Part shown: piece after piece, positions 39,121 through 52,625 of the stretch
How positions within the stretch are numbered: the stretch's first letter is position 1
How the letters are laid out: every line of letters starts with the position of its first letter
Source of the DNA: Plasmopara viticola
Lineage: Eukaryota; Oomycota; Peronosporomycetes; Peronosporales; Peronosporaceae
Assembly: GCA_001695595.3 (NCBI GenBank)
Contig: MBPM02000126.1
Coordinates: 1 to 64,000 of the forward strand
Direction: 5' to 3'
DNA: 64,000 bases
Program-made: the position numbers and the translations under genes
The notes under the pieces: model-generated
Seen by the model: the letters and a program-made list of their open reading frames with translations, nothing else
What the model was told of the DNA's origin: nothing
Database searches by the model: none

Positions 39121-42100
39121 GCGTCTCAGCGCTTCAATGATGTAAACACACGCTTAGTTGTGGCTCTTTTGCGTCCGAGCTCATCTAAAAGGATTGAAAA
39201 GACGTATCTATGGTCGTACAGCGTACCAGCGCTTGAATGAAGTGAATGTACGCTTAGTCGTGGCCCTATTGCGGTTGTGAACGTTTCGATAGATTGAAAG
39301 GACGTATCTATGGTCGTACAACGTCTCAACGCTTCAAGAGAGTAATTATACGCTTTGTTGTATCTCTATTGCATCTGTGCGCGTCTTAAAAGACAGAAAG
39401 GACGTATCTGTCGTCGCACATTATCTCAGCACTCTAGGAAAATGATTATACATTTAGTTGCAGCTCAATTACGTCTGTGCACGTCTTGAATGATAGAAAG
39501 TACGTATTTGTGGCCGCACAGCGTCTCAGCGCTTCAATGATGTAAACACACGCTTAGTTGTGGCTCTTTTGCGTCCGAGCTCATCTAAAAGGATTGAAAA
39601 GACGTATCTATGGTCGTACAGCGTACCAGCGCTTGAATGAAGTGAATGTACGCTTAGTCGTGGCCCTATTGCGGTTGTGAACGTTTCGATAGATTGAAAG
39701 GACGTATCTATGGTCGTACAACGTCTCAACGCTTCAAGAGAGTAATTATACGCTTTGTTGTATCTCTATTGCATCTGTGCGCGTCTTAAAAGACAGAAAG
39801 GACGTATCTGTCGTCGCACATTATCTCAGCGCTCTAGGAAAATGATTATACATTTAGTTGCAGCTCAATTACGTCTGTGCACGTCTTGAATGATAGAAAG
39901 TACGTATTTGTGGCCGCACAGCGTCTCAGCGCTTCAATGATGTAAACACACGCTTAGTTGTGGCTCTTTTGCGTCCGAGCTCATCTGAAAGGATTGAAAA
40001 GACGTATCTATGGTCGTACAGCGTACCAGCGCTTGAATGAAGTGAATGTACGCTTAGTCGTGGCCCTATTGCGGTTGTGAACGTTTCGATAGATTGAAAG
40101 GACGTATCTATGGTCGTACAACGTCTCAACGCTTCAAAGAGTAATTATACGCTTTGTTGTATCTCTATTGCATCTGTGCGCGTCTTAAAAGACAGAAAGG
40201 ACGTATCTGTCGTCGCACATTATCTCAGCACTCTAGGAAAATGATTGTACATTTAGTTGCGACTCAATTACGTCTGTGCACGTCTTGAATGATAGAAAGT
40301 ACGTATTTGTGGCCGCACAGCGTCTCAGCGCTTCAATGATGTAAAACACGCTTAGTTGTGGCTCTTTTGCGTCCGAGCTCATCTAAAAGGATTGAAAAGA
40401 CGTATCTATGGTCGTACAGCGTACCAGCGCTTGAATGAAGTGAATGTACGCTTAGTCGTGGCCCTTTTGCGGTTGTGAACGTTTCGATAGATTGAAAGGA
40501 CGTATCTAGTGTCGTACAACGTCTCAACGCTTCAAGGGAAACTATACGCTTTGTTGTATCTCTATTGCATCTTTGCGTGTCTTAAAAGACGGAAAGGACG
40601 TATCTGTCGTCGTACATTATCTCAGCACTCTAGGAAAATGATTATACATTTAGTTGCAGCTCAATTACGTCTGTGCACGTCTTGAATGATAGAAAGTACG
40701 TATTTGTGGCCGCACAGCGTCTCAGCGCTTCAATGATGTAAACACACGCTTAGTTGTGGCTCTTTTGCGTCCGAGCTCATCTGCAAGGATCGAAAAGACG
40801 TATCTATGGTCGTACAGCGTACCAGCGCTCGAATGAAGTGAATGTACGCTTAGTCGTGGCCCTGTTGCGGTTGTGAACGTTTCGATAGATTGAAAGGACG
40901 TATCTAGTGTCGTACAACGTCTCAACGCTTCAAAAGAGTAATTATACGCTTTGTTGTATCTCTATTGCATCTGTGCGCGTCTTAAAAGACAGAAAGGACG
41001 TATCTGTCGTCGCACATTATCTCAGCACTCTAGGAAAATGATTGTACATTTAGTTGCAGCTCAATTACGTCTGTGCACGTCTTGAATGATAGAAAGTACG
41101 TATTTGTGGCCGCACAGCGTCTCAGCGCTTCAATGATGTAAACACACGCTTAGTTGTGGCTCTTTTGCGTCCGAGCTCATCTAAAGGATTGAAAAGACGT
41201 ATCTATGGTCGTACAGCGTACCAGCGCTTAATGAAGTGAATGTACGCTTAGTCGTGGCCCTATTGCGGTTGTGAACGTTTCGATAGATTGAAAGGACGTA
41301 TCTATGGTCGTACAACGTCTCAACGCTTCAAGAGAGTAATTATACGCTTTGTTGTATCTCTATTGCATCTGTGCGCGTCTTAAAAGACAGAAAGGACGTA
41401 TCTGTCGTCGCACATTATCTCAGCACTCTAGGAAAATGATTATACATTTAGTTGCAGCTCAATTACGTCTGTGCACGTCTTGAATGATAGAAAGTACGTA
41501 TTTGTGGCCGCACAGCGTCTCAGCGCTTCAATGATGTAAACACACGCTTAGTTGTGGCTCTTTTGCGTCCGAGCTCATCTAAAGGATTGAAAAGACGTAT
41601 CTATGGTCGTACAGCGTACCAGCGCTTGAATGAAGTGAATGTACGCTTAGTCGTGGCCCTATTGCGGTTGTGAACGTTTCGATAGATTGAAAGGACGTAT
41701 CTATGGTCGTACAACGTCTCAACGCTTCAAAGAGTAATTATACGCTTTGTTGTATCTCTATTGCATCTGTGCGCGTCTTAAAAGACAGAAAGGACGTATC
41801 TGTCGTCGCACATTATCTCAGCACTCTAGGAAAATGATTATACATTTAGTTGCAGCTCAATTACGTCTGTGCACGTCTTGAATGATAGAAAGTACGTATT
41901 TGTGGCCGCACAGCGTCTCAGCGCTTCAATGATGTAAACACACGCTTAGTTGTGGCTCTTTTGCGTCCGAGCTCATCTAAAGGATTGAAAAGACGTATCT
42001 ATGGTCGTACAGCGTACCAGCGCTTGAATGAAGTGAATGTACGCTTAGTCGTGGCCCTATTGCGGTTGTGAACGTTTCGATAGATTGAAAGGACGTATCT

Positions 42101-45100
42101 ATGGTCGTACAACGTCTCAACGCTTCAAAGAGTAATTATACGCTTTGTTGTATCTCTATTGCATCTGTGCGCGTCTTAAAAGACAGAAAGGACGTATCTG
42201 TCGTCGCACATTATCTCAGCGCTCTAGGAAAATGATTATACATTTAGTTGCAGCTCAATTACGTCTGTGCACGTCTTGAATGATAGAAAGTACGTATTTG
42301 TGGCCGCACAGCGTCTCAGCGCTTCAATGATGTAAACACACGCTTAGTTTGGCTCTTTTGCGTCCGAGCTCATCTAAAGGATTGAAAAGACGTATCTATG
42401 GTCGTACAGCGTACCAGCGCTTGAATGAAGTGAATGTACGCTTAGTCGTGGCCCTATTGCGGTTGTGAACGTTTCGATAGATTGAAAGGACGTATCTAGT
42501 GTCGTACAACGTCTCAACGCTTCAAAGAGTAATTATACGCTTTGTTGTATCACTATTGCATCTGTGCGCGTCTTAAAAGACAGAAAGGACGTATCTGTCG
42601 TCGCACATTATCTCAGCACTCTAGGAAAATGATTATACATTTAGTTGCAGCTCAATTACGTCTGTGCACGTCTTGAATGATAGAAAGTACGTATTTGTGG
42701 CCGCACAGCGTCTCAGCGCTTCAATGATGTAAACACACGCTTAGTTTGGCTCTTTTGCGTCCGAGCTCATCTAAAGGATTGAAAAGACGTATCTATGGTC
42801 GTACAGCGTACCAGCGCTTGAATGAAGTGAATGTACGCTTAGTCGTGGCCCTATTGCGGTTGTGAACGTTTCGATAGATTGAAAGGACGTATCTATGGTC
42901 GTACAACGTCTCAACGCTTCAAGAGAGTAATTATACGCTTTGTTGTATCTCTATTGCATCTGTGCGCGTCTTAAAAGACAGAAAGGACGTATCTGTCGTC
43001 GCACATTATCTCAGCGCTCTAGGAAAATGATTATACATTTAGTTGCAGCTCAATTACGTCTGTGCACGTCTTGAATGATAGAAAGTACGTATTTGTGGCC
43101 GCACAGCGTCTCAGCGCTTCAATGATGTAAACACACGCTTAGTTTTGGCTCTTTTGCGTCCGAGCTCATCTGCAAGGATTGAAAAGACGTATCTATGGTC
43201 GTACAGCGTACCAGCGCTTAAATGAAGTGAATGTACGCTTAGTCGTGGCCCTATTGCGGTTGTGAACGTTTCGATAGATTGAAAGGACGTATCTATGGTC
43301 GTACAACGTCTCAACGCTTCAAAGAGTAATTATACGCTTTGTTGTATCTCTATTGCATCTGTGCGCGTCTTAAAAGACAGAAAGGACGTATCTGTCGTCG
43401 CACATTATCTCAGCGCTCTAGGAAAATGATTATACATTTAGTTGCAGCTCAATTACGTCTGTGCACGTCTTGAATGATAGAAAGTACGTATTTGTGGCCG
43501 CACAGCGTCTCAGCGCTTCAATGATGTAAAACACGCTTAGATTTGGCTCTTTTGCGTCCGAGCTCATCTGCAAGGATCGAAAAGACGTATCTATGGTCGT
43601 ACAGCGTACCAGCGCTTGAATGAAGTGAATGTACGCTTAGTCGTGGCCCTATTGCGGTTGTGAACGTTTCGATAGATTGAAAGGACGTATCTATGGTCGT
43701 ACAACGTCTCAACGCTTCAAGAGAGTAATTATACGCTTTGTTGTATCTCTATTGCATCTGTGCGCGTCTTAAAAGACAGAAAGGACGTATCTGTCGTCGC
43801 ACATTATCTCAGCGCTCTAGGAAAATGATTGTAATTTAGTTGCGGCTCAATTACGTCTGTGCACGTCTTGAATGATAGAAAGTACGTATTTGTGGCCGCA
43901 CAGCGTCTCAGCGCTTCAATGATGTAAACACACGCTTAGTTGTGGCTCTTTTGCGTCCGAGCTCATCTAAAAGGATTGAAAAGACGTATCTATGGTCGTA
44001 CAGCGTACCAGCGCTTGAATGAAGTGAATGTACGCTTAGTCGTGGCCCTATTGCGGTTGTGAACGTTTCGATAGATTGAAAGGACGTATCTATGGTCGTA
44101 CAACGTCTCAACGCTTCAAAAGAGTAATTATACGCTTTGTTGTATCTCTATTGCATCTGTGCGCGTCTTAAAAGACAGAAAGGACGTATCTGTCGTCGCA
44201 CATTATCTCAGCGCTCTAGGAAAATGATTATACATTTAGTTGCAGCTCAATTACGTCTGTGCACGTCTTGAATGATAGAAAGTACGTATTTGTGGCCGCA
44301 CAGCGTCTCAGCGCTTCAATGATGTAAACACACGCTTAGTTGTGGCTCTTTTGCGTCCGAGCTCATCTAAAAGGATTGAAAAGACGTATCTATGGTCGTA
44401 CAGCGTACCAGCGCTTGAATGAAGTGAATGTACGCTTAGTCGTGGCCCTATTGCGGTTGTGAACGTTTCGATAGATTGAAAGGACGTATCTATGGTCGTA
44501 CAACGTCTCAACGCTTCAAAAGAGTAATTATACGCTTTGTTGTATCTCTATTGCATCTGTGCGCGTCTTAAAAGACAGAAAGGACGTATCTGTCGTCGCA
44601 CATTATCTCAGCGCTCTAGGAAAATGATTATACATTTAGTTGCAGCTCAATTACGTCTGTGCACGTCTTGAATGATAGAAAGTACGTATTTGTGGCCGCA
44701 CAGCGTCTCAGCGCTTCAATGATGTAAACACACGCTTAGTTGTGGCTCTTTTGCGTCCGAGCTCATCTGCAAGGATTGAAAAGACGTATCTATGGTCGTA
44801 CAGCGTACCAGCGCTTGAATGAAGTGAATGTACGCTTAGTCGTGGCCCTATTGCGGTTGTGAACGTTTCGATAGATTGAAAGGACGTATCTATGGTCGTA
44901 CAACGTCTCAACGCTTCAAAAGAGTAATTATACGCTTTGTTGTATCTCTATTGCATCTGTGCGCGTCTTAAAAGACAGAAAGGACGTATCTGTCGTCGTA
45001 CATTATCTCAGCACTCTAGGAAAATGATTTTACATTTAGTTGCGGCTCAATTACGTCTGTGCACGTCTTGAATGATAGAAAGTACGTATTTGTGGCCGCA

Positions 45101-47098
45101 CAGCGTCTCAGCGCTTCAATGATGTAAACACACGCTTAGTTTTGGCTCTTTTGCGTCCGAGCTCACCGTAAAGGATTGAAAAGACGTATCTATGGTCGTA
45201 CAGCGTACCAGCGCTTGAATGAAGTGAATGTACGCTTAGTCGTGGCCCTATTGCGGTTGTGAACGTTTCGATAGATTGAAAGGACGTATCTATGGTCGTA
45301 CAACGTCTCAACGCTTCAAGAGAGTAATTATACGCTTTGTTGTATCTCTATTGCATCTGTGCGCGTCTTAAAAGACAGAAAGGACGTATCTGTCGTCGCA
45401 CATTATCTCAGCGCTCTAGGAAAATGATTATACATTTAGTTGCAGCTCAATTACGTCTGTGCACGTCTTGAATGATAGAAAGTACGTATTTGTGGCCGCA
45501 CAGCGTCTCAGCGCTTCAATGATGTAAACACACGCTTAGTTGTGGCTCTTTTGCGTCCGAGCTCATCTGCAAGGATTGAAAAGACGTATCTATGGTCGTA
45601 CAGCGTGCCAGCGCTTAAATGAAGTGAATGTACGCTTAGTCGTGGCCCTATTGCGGTTGTGAACGTTTCGATAGATTGAAAGGACGTATCTATGGTCGTA
45701 CAACGTCTCAACGCTTCAAGAGAGTAATTATACGCTTTGTTGTATCTCTATTGCATCTGTGCGCGTCTTAAAAGACAGAAAGGACGTATCTGTCGTCGCA
45801 CATTATCTCAGCGCTCTAGGAAAATGATTATACATTTAGCTGCAGCTCAATTACGTCTGTGCACGTCTTGAATGATAGAAAGTACGTATTTGTGGCCGCA
45901 CAGCGTCTCAGCGCTTCAATGATGTAAACACACGCTTAGTTGTGGCTCTTTTGCGTCCGAGCTCATCTAAGGATTGAAAAGACGTATCTATGGTCGTACA
46001 GCGTACCAGCGCTTGAATGAAGTGAATGTACGCTTAGTCGTGGCCCTATTGCGGTTGTGAACGTTTCGATAGATTGAAAGGACGTATCTATGGTCGTACA
46101 ACGTCTCAACGCTTCAAAAGAGTAATTATACGCTTTGTTGTATCTCTATTGCATCTGTGCGCGTCTTAAAAGACAGAAAGGACGTATCTGTCGTCGCACA
46201 TTATCTCAGCGCTCTAGGAAAATGATTATACATTTAGTTGCAGCTCAATTACGTCTGTGCACGTCTTGAATGATAGAAAGTACGTATTTGTGGCCGCACA
46301 GCGTCTCAGCGCTTCAATGATGTAAACACACGCTTAGTTGTGGCTCTTTTGCGTCCGAGCTCATCTGCAAGGATCGAAAAGACGTATCTATGGTCGTACA
46401 GCGTACCAGCGCTTGAATGAAGTGAATGTACGCTTAGTCGTGGCCCTTTTGCGGTTGTGAACGTTTCGATAGATTGAAAGGACGTATCTAGTGTCGTACA
46501 ACGTCTCAACGCTTCAAAGAGAAACTATACGCTTTGTTGTATCTCTATTGCATCTGTGCGTGTCTTAAAAGACAGAAAGGACGTATCTGTCGTCGTACAT
46601 TATCTCAGCACTCTAGGAAAATGATTTTACATTTAGTTGCGACTCAATTACGTCTGTGCACGTCTTGAATGATAGAAAGTACGTATTTGTGGCCGCACAG
46701 CGTCTCAGCGCTTCAATGATGTAAACACACGCTTAGTTGTGGCTCTTTTGCGTCCGAGCTCATCTGCAAGGATCGAAAAGACGTATCTATGGTCGTACAG
46801 CGTACCAGCGCTTGAATGAAGTGAATGTACGCTTAGTCGTGGCCCTATTGCGGTTGTGAACGTTTCGATAGATTGAAAGGACGTATCTATGGTCGTACAA
46901 CGTCTCAACGCTTCAAAGAGTAATTATACGCTTTGTTGTATCTCTATTGCATCTGTGCGCGTCTTAAAAGACAGAAAGGACGTATCTGTCGTCGTACATT
47001 ATCTCAGCACTCTAGGAAAATGATTATACATTTAGTTGCAGCTCAATTACGTCTGTGCACGTCTTGAATGATAGAAAGTACGTATTTGTGGCCGCACA
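39121..47098. repeat. Array domain E: mixed transitional units (about 20 copies)
   Basis: Mean spacing is about 399 bp. S1 returns mainly to gttgtggctc, and several units are exactly 400 bp (for example those starting at 39121, 39521, 43903 and 44303). Hallmarks of the right-hand domain appear here in scattered units before becoming uniform: tctagtgtcgtac near 40505, 40903, 42495 and 46488; gcaaggatcg near 40784, 43571, 46370 and 46767; gcgctcgaatg near 40826; ccctgttgcgg near 40860. The domain looks like a zone where two HOR haplotypes have been exchanged. Confidence 0.8.
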
Positions 47099-47437
47099 GC
47101 GTCTCAGCGCTTTAATGATGTAAACACACGCTTAGTTGTGGCTCTTTTGCGTCCGAGCTCATCTGCAAGGATCGAAAAGACGTATCTATGGTCGTACAGC
47201 GTACCAGCGCTCGAATGAAGTGAATGTACGCTTAGTCGTGGCCCTATTGCGGTTGTGAACGTTTCGATAGATTGAAAGGACGTATCTATGGTCGTACAAC
47301 GTCTCAACGCTTCAAAAGAGTAATTATACGCTTTGTTGTATCTCTATTGCATCTGTGCGTGTCTTAAAAGACAGAAAGGACGTATCTGTCGTCGCACATT
47401 ATTTCAGCGCTCTAGGAAAATGATTATACATTTGGCT

Positions 47438-47465
47438 GGAATTAATTACGTTTGTGCGCGTCTTG
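47438..47465. repeat. S4 variant ggaattaattacgtttgtgc
   Basis: The usual gcagctcaattacgtctgtgcacg is replaced by ggaattaattacgtttgtgcgcg. The same form recurs at about 49833, and a related form with ggagctcaattacgtttgtg at about 53818. Spacings are close to six and ten units. Confidence 0.75.
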
Positions 47466-48059
47466 AATGATAGAAAGTACGTATTTGTGGCCGCACAGCG
47501 TCTCATCGCTTTAATGATGTAAACACACGCTTAGTTGTGGCTCTTTTGCGTCCGAGCTCATCTGCAAGGATCGAAAAGACGTATCTATGGTCGTACAGCG
47601 TACCAGCGCTCGAATGAAGTGAATGTACGCTTAGTCGTGGCCCTATTGCGGTTGTGAACGTTTCGATAGATTGAAAGGACGTATCTAGTGTCGTACAACG
47701 TCTCAACGCTTTAAAAGAGTAATTATACGCTTTGTTGTATCACTAATGCATCTGTGCGTGTCTTAAAAGACAGAAAGGACGTATCTGTCGTCGCACATTA
47801 TCTCAGCACTCTAGGAAAATGATTATACATTTAGTTGCAACTCAATTACGTCTGTGCACGTCTTGAATGATAGAAAGTACGTAATTGTGGCCGCACAGCG
47901 TCTCAGCGCTTCAATGATGTAAACACACGCTTAGTTGTGGCTCTTTTGCGTCCGAGCTCATCTGCAAGGATCGAAAAGACGTATCTATGGTCGTACAGCG
48001 TACCAGCGCTCGAATGAAGTGAATGTACGCTTAGTCGTGGCCCTGTTGCGGTTGTGAAC

Positions 48060-48135
48060 GTTTCGATAGATTGAAAGGAGGTTTCTATGGTCGTACAACG
48101 TCTCAACGCTTCAATAGAGTAATTTTTCGCTTTGT
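48060..48135. repeat. Divergent S2/S3 junction in early domain F
   Basis: The segment reads ggaggtttctatggtcg and cttcaatagagtaatttttc where neighbours have ggacgtatct and cttcaaaagagtaattatac. It also keeps the older ctatggtcg rather than ctagtgtcg, so this unit mixes old and new haplotypes. Confidence 0.7.
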
Positions 48136-51100
48136 TGTATCTCTATTGCATCTGTGCGCGTCTTAAAAGACAGAAAGGACGTATCTGTCGTCGTACATTA
48201 TCTCAGCACTCTCGGAAAATGATTTACATTTAGTTGCGCTCAATTACGTCTGTGCACGTCTTGAATGATAGAAAGTACGTATTTGTGGCCGCACAGCGTC
48301 TCAGCGCTTCAATGATGTAAACACACGCTTAGTTGTGGCTCTTTTGCGTCCGAGCTCATCTGCAAGGATCGAAAAGACGTATCTATGGTCGTACAGCGTA
48401 CCAGCGCTCGAATGAAGTGAATGTACGCTTAGTCGTGGCCCTGTTGCGGTTGTGAACGTTTCGATAGATTGAAAGGACGTATCTAGTGTCGTACAACGTC
48501 TCAACGCTTCAAAAGAGTAATTATACGCTTTGTTGTATCACTAATGCATCTGTGCGTGTCTTAAAAGACAGAAAGGACGTATCTGTCGTCGTACATTATC
48601 TCAGCACTCTAGGAAAATGATTATACATTTAGCTGCAGCTCAATTACGTCTGTGCACGTCTTGAATGATAGAAAGTACGTAATTGTGGCCGCACAGCGTC
48701 TCAGCGCTTCAATGATGTAAACACACGCTTAGTTGTGGCTCTTTTGCGTCCGAGCTCATCTGCAAGGATCGAAAAGACGTATCTATGGTCGTACAGCGTA
48801 CCAGCGCTCGAATGAAGTGAATGTACGCTTAGTCGTGGCCCTGTTGCGGTTGTGAACGTTTCGATAGATTGAAAGGACGTATCTATGGTCGTACAACGTC
48901 TCAACGCTTCAAAAGAGTAATTATACGCTTTGTTGTATCTCTATTGCATCTGTGCGTGTCTTAAAAGACAGAAAGGACGTATCTGTCGTCGTACATTATC
49001 TCAGCACTCTAGGAAAATGATTATACATTTAGTTGCGGCTCAATTACGTCTGTGCACGTCTTGAATGATAGAAAGTACGTAATTGTGGCCGCACAGCGTC
49101 TCAGCGCTTCAATGATGTAAACACACGCTTAGTTGTGGCTCTTTTGCGTCCGAGCTCATCTGCAAGGATCGAAAAGACGTATCTATGGTCGTACAGCGTA
49201 CCAGCGCTCGAATGAAGTGAATGTACGCTTAGTCGTGGCCCTATTGCGGTTGTGAACGTTTCGATAGATTGAAAGGACGTATCTAGTGTCGTACAACGTC
49301 TCAACGCTTCAAAGAGTAATTATACGCTTTGTTGTATCTCTATTGCATCTGTGCGTGTCTTAAAAGACAGAAAGGACGTATCTGTCGTCGTACATTATCT
49401 CAGCACTCTAGGAAAATGATTGTACATTTAGTTGCGGCTCAATTACGTCTGTGCACGTCTTGAATGATAGAAAGTACGTAATTGTGGCCGCACAGCGTCT
49501 CAGCGCTTTAATGATGTAAACACACGCTTAGTTGTGGCTCTTTTGCGTCCGAGCTCATCTGCAAGGATCGAAAAGACGTATCTATGGTCGTACAGCGTAC
49601 CAGCGCTCGAATGAAGTGAATGTACGCTTAGTCGTGGCCCTGTTGCGGTTGTGAACGTTTCGATAGATTGAAAGGACGTATCTAGTGTCGTACAACGTCT
49701 CAACGCTTCAAAAGAGTAATTATACGCTTTGTTGTATCTCTATTGCATCTGTGCGTGTCTTAAAAGACAGAAAGGACGTATCTGTCGTCGTACATTATCT
49801 CAGCACTCTAGGAAAATGATTTACATTTAGTTGGAATTAATTACGTTTGTGCGCGTCTTGAATGATAGAAAGTACGTAATTGTGGCCGCACAGCGTCTCA
49901 GCGCTTTAATGATGTAAACACACGCTTAGTTGTGGCTCTTTTGCGTCCGAGCTCATCTGCAAGGATCGAAAAGACGTATCTATGGTCGTACAGCGTACCA
50001 GCGCTCGAATGAAGTGAATGTACGCTTAGTCGTGGCCCTGTTGCGGTTGTGAACGTTTCGATAGATTGAAAGGACGTATCTAGTGTCGTACAACGTCTCA
50101 ACGCTTCAAAAGAGTAATTATACGCTTTGTTGTATCTCTATTGCATCTGTGCGTGTCTTAAAAGACAGAAAGGACGTATCTGTCGTCGTACATTATCTCA
50201 GCACTCTAGGAAAATGATTGTACATTTATTGCGACTCAATTACGTCTGTGCACGTCTTGAATGATAGAAAGTACGTAATTGTGGCCGCACAGCGTCTCAG
50301 CGCTTTAATGATGTAAACACACGCTTAGTTGTGGCTCTTTTGCGTCCGAGCTCATCTGCAAGGATCGAAAAGACGTATCTATGGTCGTACAGCGTACCAG
50401 CGCTCGAATGAAGTGAATGTACGCTTAGTCGTGGCCCTGTTGCGGTTGTGAACGTTTCGATAGATTGAAAGGACGTATCTAGTGTCGTACAACGTCTCAA
50501 CGCTTCAAAAGAGTAATTATACGCTTTGTTGTATCACTAATGCATCTGTGCGTGTCTTAAAAGACAGAAAGGACGTATCTGTCGTCGTACATTATCTCAG
50601 CACTCTAGGAAAATGATTTTACATTTAGTTGCGACTCAATTACGTCTGTGCACGTCTTGAATGATAGAAAGTACGTAATTGTGGCCGCACAGCGTCTCAG
50701 CGCTTTAATGATGTAAACACACGCTTAGTTGTGGCTCTTTTGCGTCCGAGCTCATCTGCAAGGATCGAAAAGACGTATCTATGGTCGTACAGCGTACCAG
50801 CGCTCGAATGAAGTGAATGTACGCTTAGTCGTGGCCCTGTTGCGGTTGTGAACGTTTCGATAGATTGAAAGGACGTATCTAGTGTCGTACAACGTCTCAA
50901 CGCTTCAAAAGAGTAATTATACGCTTTGTTGTATCTCTATTGCATCTGTGCGTGTCTTAAAAGACAGAAAGGACGTATCTGTCGTCGTACATTATCTCAG
51001 CACTCTAGGAAAATGATTTTACATTTATTGCGACTCAATTACGTCTGTGCACGTCTTGAATGATAGAAAGTACGTAATTGTGGCCGCACAGCGTCTCAGC

Positions 51101-52519
51101 GCTTTAATGATGTAAACACACGCTTAGTTGTGGCTCTTTTGCGTCCGAGCTCATCTGCAAGGATCGAAAAGACGTATCTATGGTCGTACAGCGTACCAGC
51201 GCTCGAATGAAGTGAATGTACGCTTAGTCGTGGCCCTGTTGCGGTTGTGAACGTTTCGATAGATTGAAAGGACGTATCTAGTGTCGTACAACGTCTCAAC
51301 GCTTCAAAAGAGTAATTATACGCTTTGTTGTATCTCTAATGCATCTGTGCGTGTCTTAAAAGACAGAAAGGACGTATCTGTCGTCGTACATTATCTCAGC
51401 ACTCTAGGAAAATGATTGTACATTTATTGCGGCTCAATTACGTCTGTGCACGTCTTGAATGATAGAAAGTACGTAATTGTGGCCGCACAGCGTCTCAGCG
51501 CTTTAATGATGTAAACACACGCTTAGTTGTGGCTCTTTTGCGTCCGAGCTCATCTGCAAGGATCGAAAAGACGTATCTATGGTCGTACAGCGTACCAGCG
51601 CTCGAATGAAGTGAATGTACGCTTAGTCGTGGCCCTGTTGCGGTTGTGAACGTTTCGATAGATTGAAAGGACGTATCTAGTGTCGTACAACGTCTCAACG
51701 CTTCAATGAGTAATTATACGCTTTGTTGTATCACTAATGCATCTGTGCGTGTCTTAAAAGACAGAAAGGACGTATCTGTCGTCGTACATTATCTCAGCAC
51801 TCTAGGAAAATGATTTACATTTATTGCACTCAATTACGTCTGTGCACGTCTTGAATGATAGAAAGTACGTAATTGTGGCCGCACAGCGTCTCAGCGCTTT
51901 AATGATGTAAACACACGCTTAGTTGTGGCTCTTTTGCGTCCGAGCTCATCTGCAAGGATCGAAAAGACGTATCTATGGTCGTACAGCGTACCAGCGCTCG
52001 AATGAAGTGAATGTACGCTTAGTCGTGGCCCTGTTGCGGTTGTGAACGTTTCGATAGATTGAAAGGACGTATCTAGTGTCGTACAACGTCTCAACGCTTC
52101 AAAAGAGTAATTATACGCTTTGTTGTATCTCTATTGCATCTGTGCGTGTCTTAAAAGACAGAAAGGACGTATCTGTCGTCGTACATTATCTCAGCACTCT
52201 AGGAAAATGATTGTACATTTATTGCGACTCAATTACGTCTGTGCACGTCTTGAATGATAGAAAGTACGTAATTGTGGCCGCACAGCGTCTCAGCGCTTTA
52301 ATGATGTAAACACACGCTTAGTTTTGGCTCTTTTGCGTCCGAGCTCATCTGCAAGGATCGAAAAGACGTATCTATGGTCGTACAGCGTACCAGCGCTCGA
52401 ATGAAGTGAATGTACGCTTAGTCGTGGCCCTGTTGCGGTTGTGAACGTTTCGATAGATTGAAAGGACGTATCTAGTGTCGTACAACGTCTCAACGCTTTA
52501 AAAGAGTAATTATACGCTT

Positions 52520-52625
52520 TGTTGTATCTCATTGCATCTGTGCGTGTCTTAAAAGACAGATAGGATATATCTATCGTCGTACATTTTCTCAGCACTTTAG
52601 GAAAATGATTTTACATTTATTGCAA
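52520..52625. repeat. Private-variant island in domain F
   Basis: S3 lacks one base (gtatctcattgcatctg). It then reads acagataggatatatctatc where neighbours have acagaaaggacgtatctgtc. S4 follows with attttctcagcactttagg and ttgcaactc. The surrounding units are almost identical to one another, so this copy is an outlier. The one-base loss joins two short minus-strand frames into the longest frame of the window (about 101 codons), which is incidental. Confidence 0.8.

Noticed and set aside
52290..52595. Longest open frame, about 101 codons on the minus strand
   Set aside because: It exists only because one base is missing in S3 near 52530, which joins two repeat-derived frames. The translation is the same repeat-derived peptide plus the next monomer read in another frame.
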